A stretch of 42,279 nucleotides of DNA from Clostridiales bacterium (GTDB taxonomy: Bacteria > Bacillota > Clostridia > Oscillospirales > QAKW01): positions 1-42,279 of the forward strand of contig QAKW01000030.1 of the NCBI GenBank assembly GCA_003343605.1, in the 5' to 3' direction. The position numbers were made by a program, and so were the translations under genes. The notes under the pieces are model-generated. The model was not told the origin of the DNA. It worked only from the letters and a program-made list of their open reading frames with translations, and did no database searches. This document shows, piece by piece, positions 39,859-42,279 of this stretch. Within the stretch, counting starts at the first letter, position 1, and the number at the start of each line of letters is the position of its first letter.

Positions 39859-40881
39859 ATGTCAAATGCAAAAATCTATTATCAGCAGGATTGTGATCTC
39901 AACAAACTGAACGGGAAAACCGTTGCGATTATCGGCTATGGCTCCCAGGGGCACGCGCATGCGCTGAATCTGCATGATTCCGGCGTAGACGTGATTGTAG
40001 GCCTTTATACCGGAAGCAAAAGCTGGGCAAAAGCGGAAGCTGCGGGCCTGAAGGTGATGACCGCGGCGGATGCCTCCAAAAACGCTGATATCGTGATGAT
40101 TCTGATCAACGATGAAAAGCAGGCGAAACTTTATAAAGAAAGCATAGAGCCATATATGACCGAAGGAAAAACACTGGCTTTTGCTCACGGCTTTAATATT
40201 CATTTCGGCTGCATTAAGCCGCCGAAAAACGTGAATGTCATCATGATCGCACCCAAAGGCCCCGGTCATACGGTGCGAAGTGAATATCAGGCCGGCAAGG
40301 GTGTGCCCTGCCTCATCGCCGTAGAGCAGGATGCGACCGGCGATGCGCTGGAAATCGGCTTGGCTTATGCGCTCGGCATCGGCGGCGCACGCGCCGGCGT
40401 TTTGGAAACCACCTTCCGCACGGAAACGGAAACCGATCTTTTTGGGGAGCAGGCAGTTCTCTGCGGCGGTGTTTGCGCGTTGATGCAGGCCGGCTTTGAA
40501 ACGCTCTGCGAAGCGGGATATGATCCGAGAAACGCCTATTTTGAATGTATTCACGAGATGAAGCTGATTGTGGATCTGATTTATCAGAGCGGCTTTGAAG
40601 GGATGCGCTACTCCATTTCCAATACTGCGGAATACGGCGATTACATTACGGGACCGAAAATCATTACGGAAGACACCAAAAAGGCGATGAAGAAAATCCT
40701 TTCGGATATTCAAGACGGAACCTTTGCAAAAGATTTTCTGCTGGATATGTCGGATTCCGGCTCTCAGGTGCATTTTAACGCCATGCGGAAGATTGCCTCC
40801 GAGCATCCTTCGGAGGTGGTTGGCAAGGAAATCCGCAAGCTCTATAGCTGGAGCGATGAAGATAAGCTGATCAACAACTGA
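39859..40881 (+). CDS. ilvC: Ketol-acid reductoisomerase
   Basis: 340 residues, class I. NAD(P) loop G-Y-G-S-Q-G-H-A-H-A-L-N-L-H-D-S-G, A-P-K-G-P-G-H-T-V-R-S-E-Y, and E-T-E-T-D-L-F-G-E-Q and E-C-I-H-E-M-K-L-I-V-D-L-I in the knotted domain. It isomerises and reduces acetolactate to dihydroxyisovalerate. Start ATG 39859 behind AAAGGAG. Confidence 0.97.
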   Translation: MSNAKIYYQQDCDLNKLNGKTVAIIGYGSQGHAHALNLHDSGVDVIVGLYTGSKSWAKAEAAGLKVMTAADASKNADIVMILINDEKQAKLYKESIEPYMTEGKTLAFAHGFNIHFGCIKPPKNVNVIMIAPKGPGHTVRSEYQAGKGVPCLIAVEQDATGDALEIGLAYALGIGGARAGVLETTFRTETETDLFGEQAVLCGGVCALMQAGFETLCEAGYDPRNAYFECIHEMKLIVDLIYQSGFEGMRYSISNTAEYGDYITGPKIITEDTKKAMKKILSDIQDGTFAKDFLLDMSDSGSQVHFNAMRKIASEHPSEVVGKEIRKLYSWSDEDKLINN

Positions 40882-40897
40882 TTGGCGGGAGGAACAG

Positions 40898-42279
40898 ATG
40901 GTTAAGGATACCGTTGTTGAAGGCGCAAATAATGCGCCGCATCGTTCTTTATATCATGCGCTTGGGCTGACCGAAGAGGAAACGGCCCGCCCGCTGATTG
41001 GCATTGTAAGCTCCTATAATGAAATCGTACCCGGCCATATGAATCTCGATAAAATCACCGAAGCTGTGAAAATAGGCGTTGCAATGGCGGGAGGAACCCC
41101 TATTGTATTCCCGGCTATCGCTGTTTGCGATGGAATCGCCATGGGTCATCAGGGAATGAAATATTCGCTGGTCACCCGCGATCTGATTGCAGATTCCACC
41201 GAAGCGATGGTTTTGGCGCATGGATTCGACGGCCTGGTGATGATTCCAAACTGTGATAAAAACGTACCGGGCCTTCTGATGGCCGCGGCACGGTTGAATA
41301 TTCCAACTGTATTTGTAAGCGGCGGGCCGATGCTCGCCGGGCGGGTCGGCGGCAAAAAAACAAGCCTTTCCAGCATGTTTGAAGCTGTGGGCTCTTATAT
41401 GGCTGAAAAAATCGATGAGGAAAAGCTGCGTGAATATGAATGCAGAACCTGCCCAACCTGCGGCTCCTGCTCTGGAATGTATACGGCGAATTCCATGAAT
41501 TGCCTTACAGAAGTGCTTGGCATGGGCCTGCGGGGCAACGGAACCATCCCGGCCGTTTATTCCAGAAGGATCGAGCTTGCAAAACATGCCGGAATGCAGG
41601 TAATGGAGCTGATCAAAAAAGACATCCGTCCGCTGGATATAATGACGGAAAAAGCATTTCACAACGCGCTGACTGCCGATATGGCGCTCGGCTGCTCAAC
41701 CAACAGCATGCTGCACCTTCCCGCAATTGCCAATGAATGCGGGATCCGGCTGAATCTGGATCTGGCGAATGCGCTCAGCGCGCGTACCCCGAATCTCTGC
41801 CATCTGGCCCCGGCCGGGCCTACTTATATGGAAGATCTGGATGAGGCCGGCGGCGTTTATGCAGTTTTAAAGGAGCTTACAAAAAAAGATCTGCTTTATA
41901 CAGACTGTTTAACCTGCACCGGCAGAACGCTGAAGGAAAACCTGGAGGGGATTTCCAATTTAAATGAGCAGGTGATCCGGCCGATTGATCAGCCCTATAG
42001 TGAAACCGGCGGCATCGCTGTTTTAAAGGGAAATCTGGCGCCGGACGGCTGCGTTGTAAAACGCAGCGCAGTTGCGCCGGAAATGCTGGTGCACGAAGGC
42101 CCGGCCCGGGTCTTCAACAGCGAGGAGGAATGTATTCAGGTTATCTATGCCGGGGGAATCAAGGCTGGTGATGTGGTTGTAATCCGTTATGAGGGGCCGG
42201 CCGGCGGCCCGGGGATGCGCGAGATGCTATCGCCCACCTCTGCAATTGCAGGAATGGGCCTCGACCGGGAGGTGGCGCT
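40898..42279 (+). CDS. ilvD: Dihydroxy-acid dehydratase, N-terminal part (cut by window end)
   Basis: About 460 codons to the edge, no stop. The Fe-S cysteines are visible: the C in P-N-C-D-K-N-V-P-G and T-C-G-S-C-S-G-M-Y-T-A-N-S-M; further on G-C-S-T-N-S and E-G-P-A-G-G-P-G-M-R-E-M-L-S-P-T. It dehydrates dihydroxyisovalerate to 2-oxoisovalerate. Start ATG 40898 behind GGGAGGA. Usual length is about 555-560, so about 100 residues lie outside. Confidence 0.96.
   Translation, partial: MVKDTVVEGANNAPHRSLYHALGLTEEETARPLIGIVSSYNEIVPGHMNLDKITEAVKIGVAMAGGTPIVFPAIAVCDGIAMGHQGMKYSLVTRDLIADSTEAMVLAHGFDGLVMIPNCDKNVPGLLMAAARLNIPTVFVSGGPMLAGRVGGKKTSLSSMFEAVGSYMAEKIDEEKLREYECRTCPTCGSCSGMYTANSMNCLTEVLGMGLRGNGTIPAVYSRRIELAKHAGMQVMELIKKDIRPLDIMTEKAFHNALTADMALGCSTNSMLHLPAIANECGIRLNLDLANALSARTPNLCHLAPAGPTYMEDLDEAGGVYAVLKELTKKDLLYTDCLTCTGRTLKENLEGISNLNEQVIRPIDQPYSETGGIAVLKGNLAPDGCVVKRSAVAPEMLVHEGPARVFNSEEECIQVIYAGGIKAGDVVVIRYEGPAGGPGMREMLSPTSAIAGMGLDREVA

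Noticed and set aside
39862..40806. A 314-codon open frame on the minus strand across ilvC
   Set aside because: Antisense to an unmistakable ketol-acid reductoisomerase; no motif and no start signal.
1..42279. CRISPR arrays, tRNA or rRNA genes, insertion sequences, phage genes
   Set aside because: No regular repeat-spacer pattern, no tRNA T-loop (GGTTCRA) in a cloverleaf context, no rRNA stretch and no transposase or integrase motif were noticed.

Overview
The window looks like the chromosome of an anaerobic, endospore-forming, hydrogen-metabolising Clostridia member, plausibly in the Oscillospirales/Ruminococcaceae range. The lineage is inferred from gene content only. The evidence is: sporulation genes (sigG, a spoVM micro-gene, a SipL-type DUF3794/LysM protein), T-box and L10-leader RNAs, strong AGGAGG ribosome binding sites, frequent GTG/TTG starts, a trimeric [FeFe] hydrogenase and no respiratory genes. 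No transposase, phage gene, CRISPR array, rRNA or tRNA was seen.

Layout. (1) 1-2.5 kb: the end of a DUF421 membrane protein, a DUF4363 protein, a 51-residue membrane peptide, a 26-residue SpoVM and the coat morphogenetic protein SipL. (2) 2.55-12.8 kb: one promoter drives a tightly packed housekeeping operon recJ-rel-dtd-MBL hydrolase-hemZ-ligA-gatB, most junctions being overlaps or near-overlaps. (3) 12.87-16.4 kb: rpmG-secE-nusG-rplK-rplA and, behind its own promoter and L10 leader, rplJ-rplL. Two elements resembling the L1-binding site of 23S rRNA precede rplK and rplA. The run ends with a dus gene, not rpoB. (4) 17.4-19.7 kb, minus strand: serC-serA, the first steps of serine synthesis. 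(5) 19.76-28.16 kb: a hydrogenase locus. Five regulatory-looking genes (DRTGG, SpoIIAB-like ATPase, HydS-like H-cluster protein, second DRTGG-like protein, PHP) precede the NuoE/ATPase/2Fe-2S/NuoF/HydA set. (6) 28.2-31.8 kb: a membrane-anchored parvulin-like foldase, then on the minus strand a glycosyltransferase and a PAP2 phosphatase behind a long structured leader RNA that I do not recognise. (7) 31.8-34.4 kb: a P-loop ATPase divergent from sigG, whose promoter region matches the SigF consensus, and a MecA-like protein. (8) 34.4 kb to the end: a PHP protein, ridA, and a T-box-controlled leuA-ilvB-ilvN-ilvC-ilvD operon, with ilvD cut by the window edge.

How the genes work together. The hydrogenase subunits should couple NADH and ferredoxin to H2, with the upstream HydS-like protein and ATPase as candidate sensors or regulators. 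The leu/ilv operon makes branched-chain amino acids and appears to be read out by tRNA-Leu (CUC specifier). RidA, next door, removes reactive enamines of the kind produced by PLP enzymes in amino-acid metabolism. The sporulation genes belong to both compartments: SpoVM/SipL in the mother cell and SigG in the forespore. All functional statements rest on motif recognition by eye; no database search was run.
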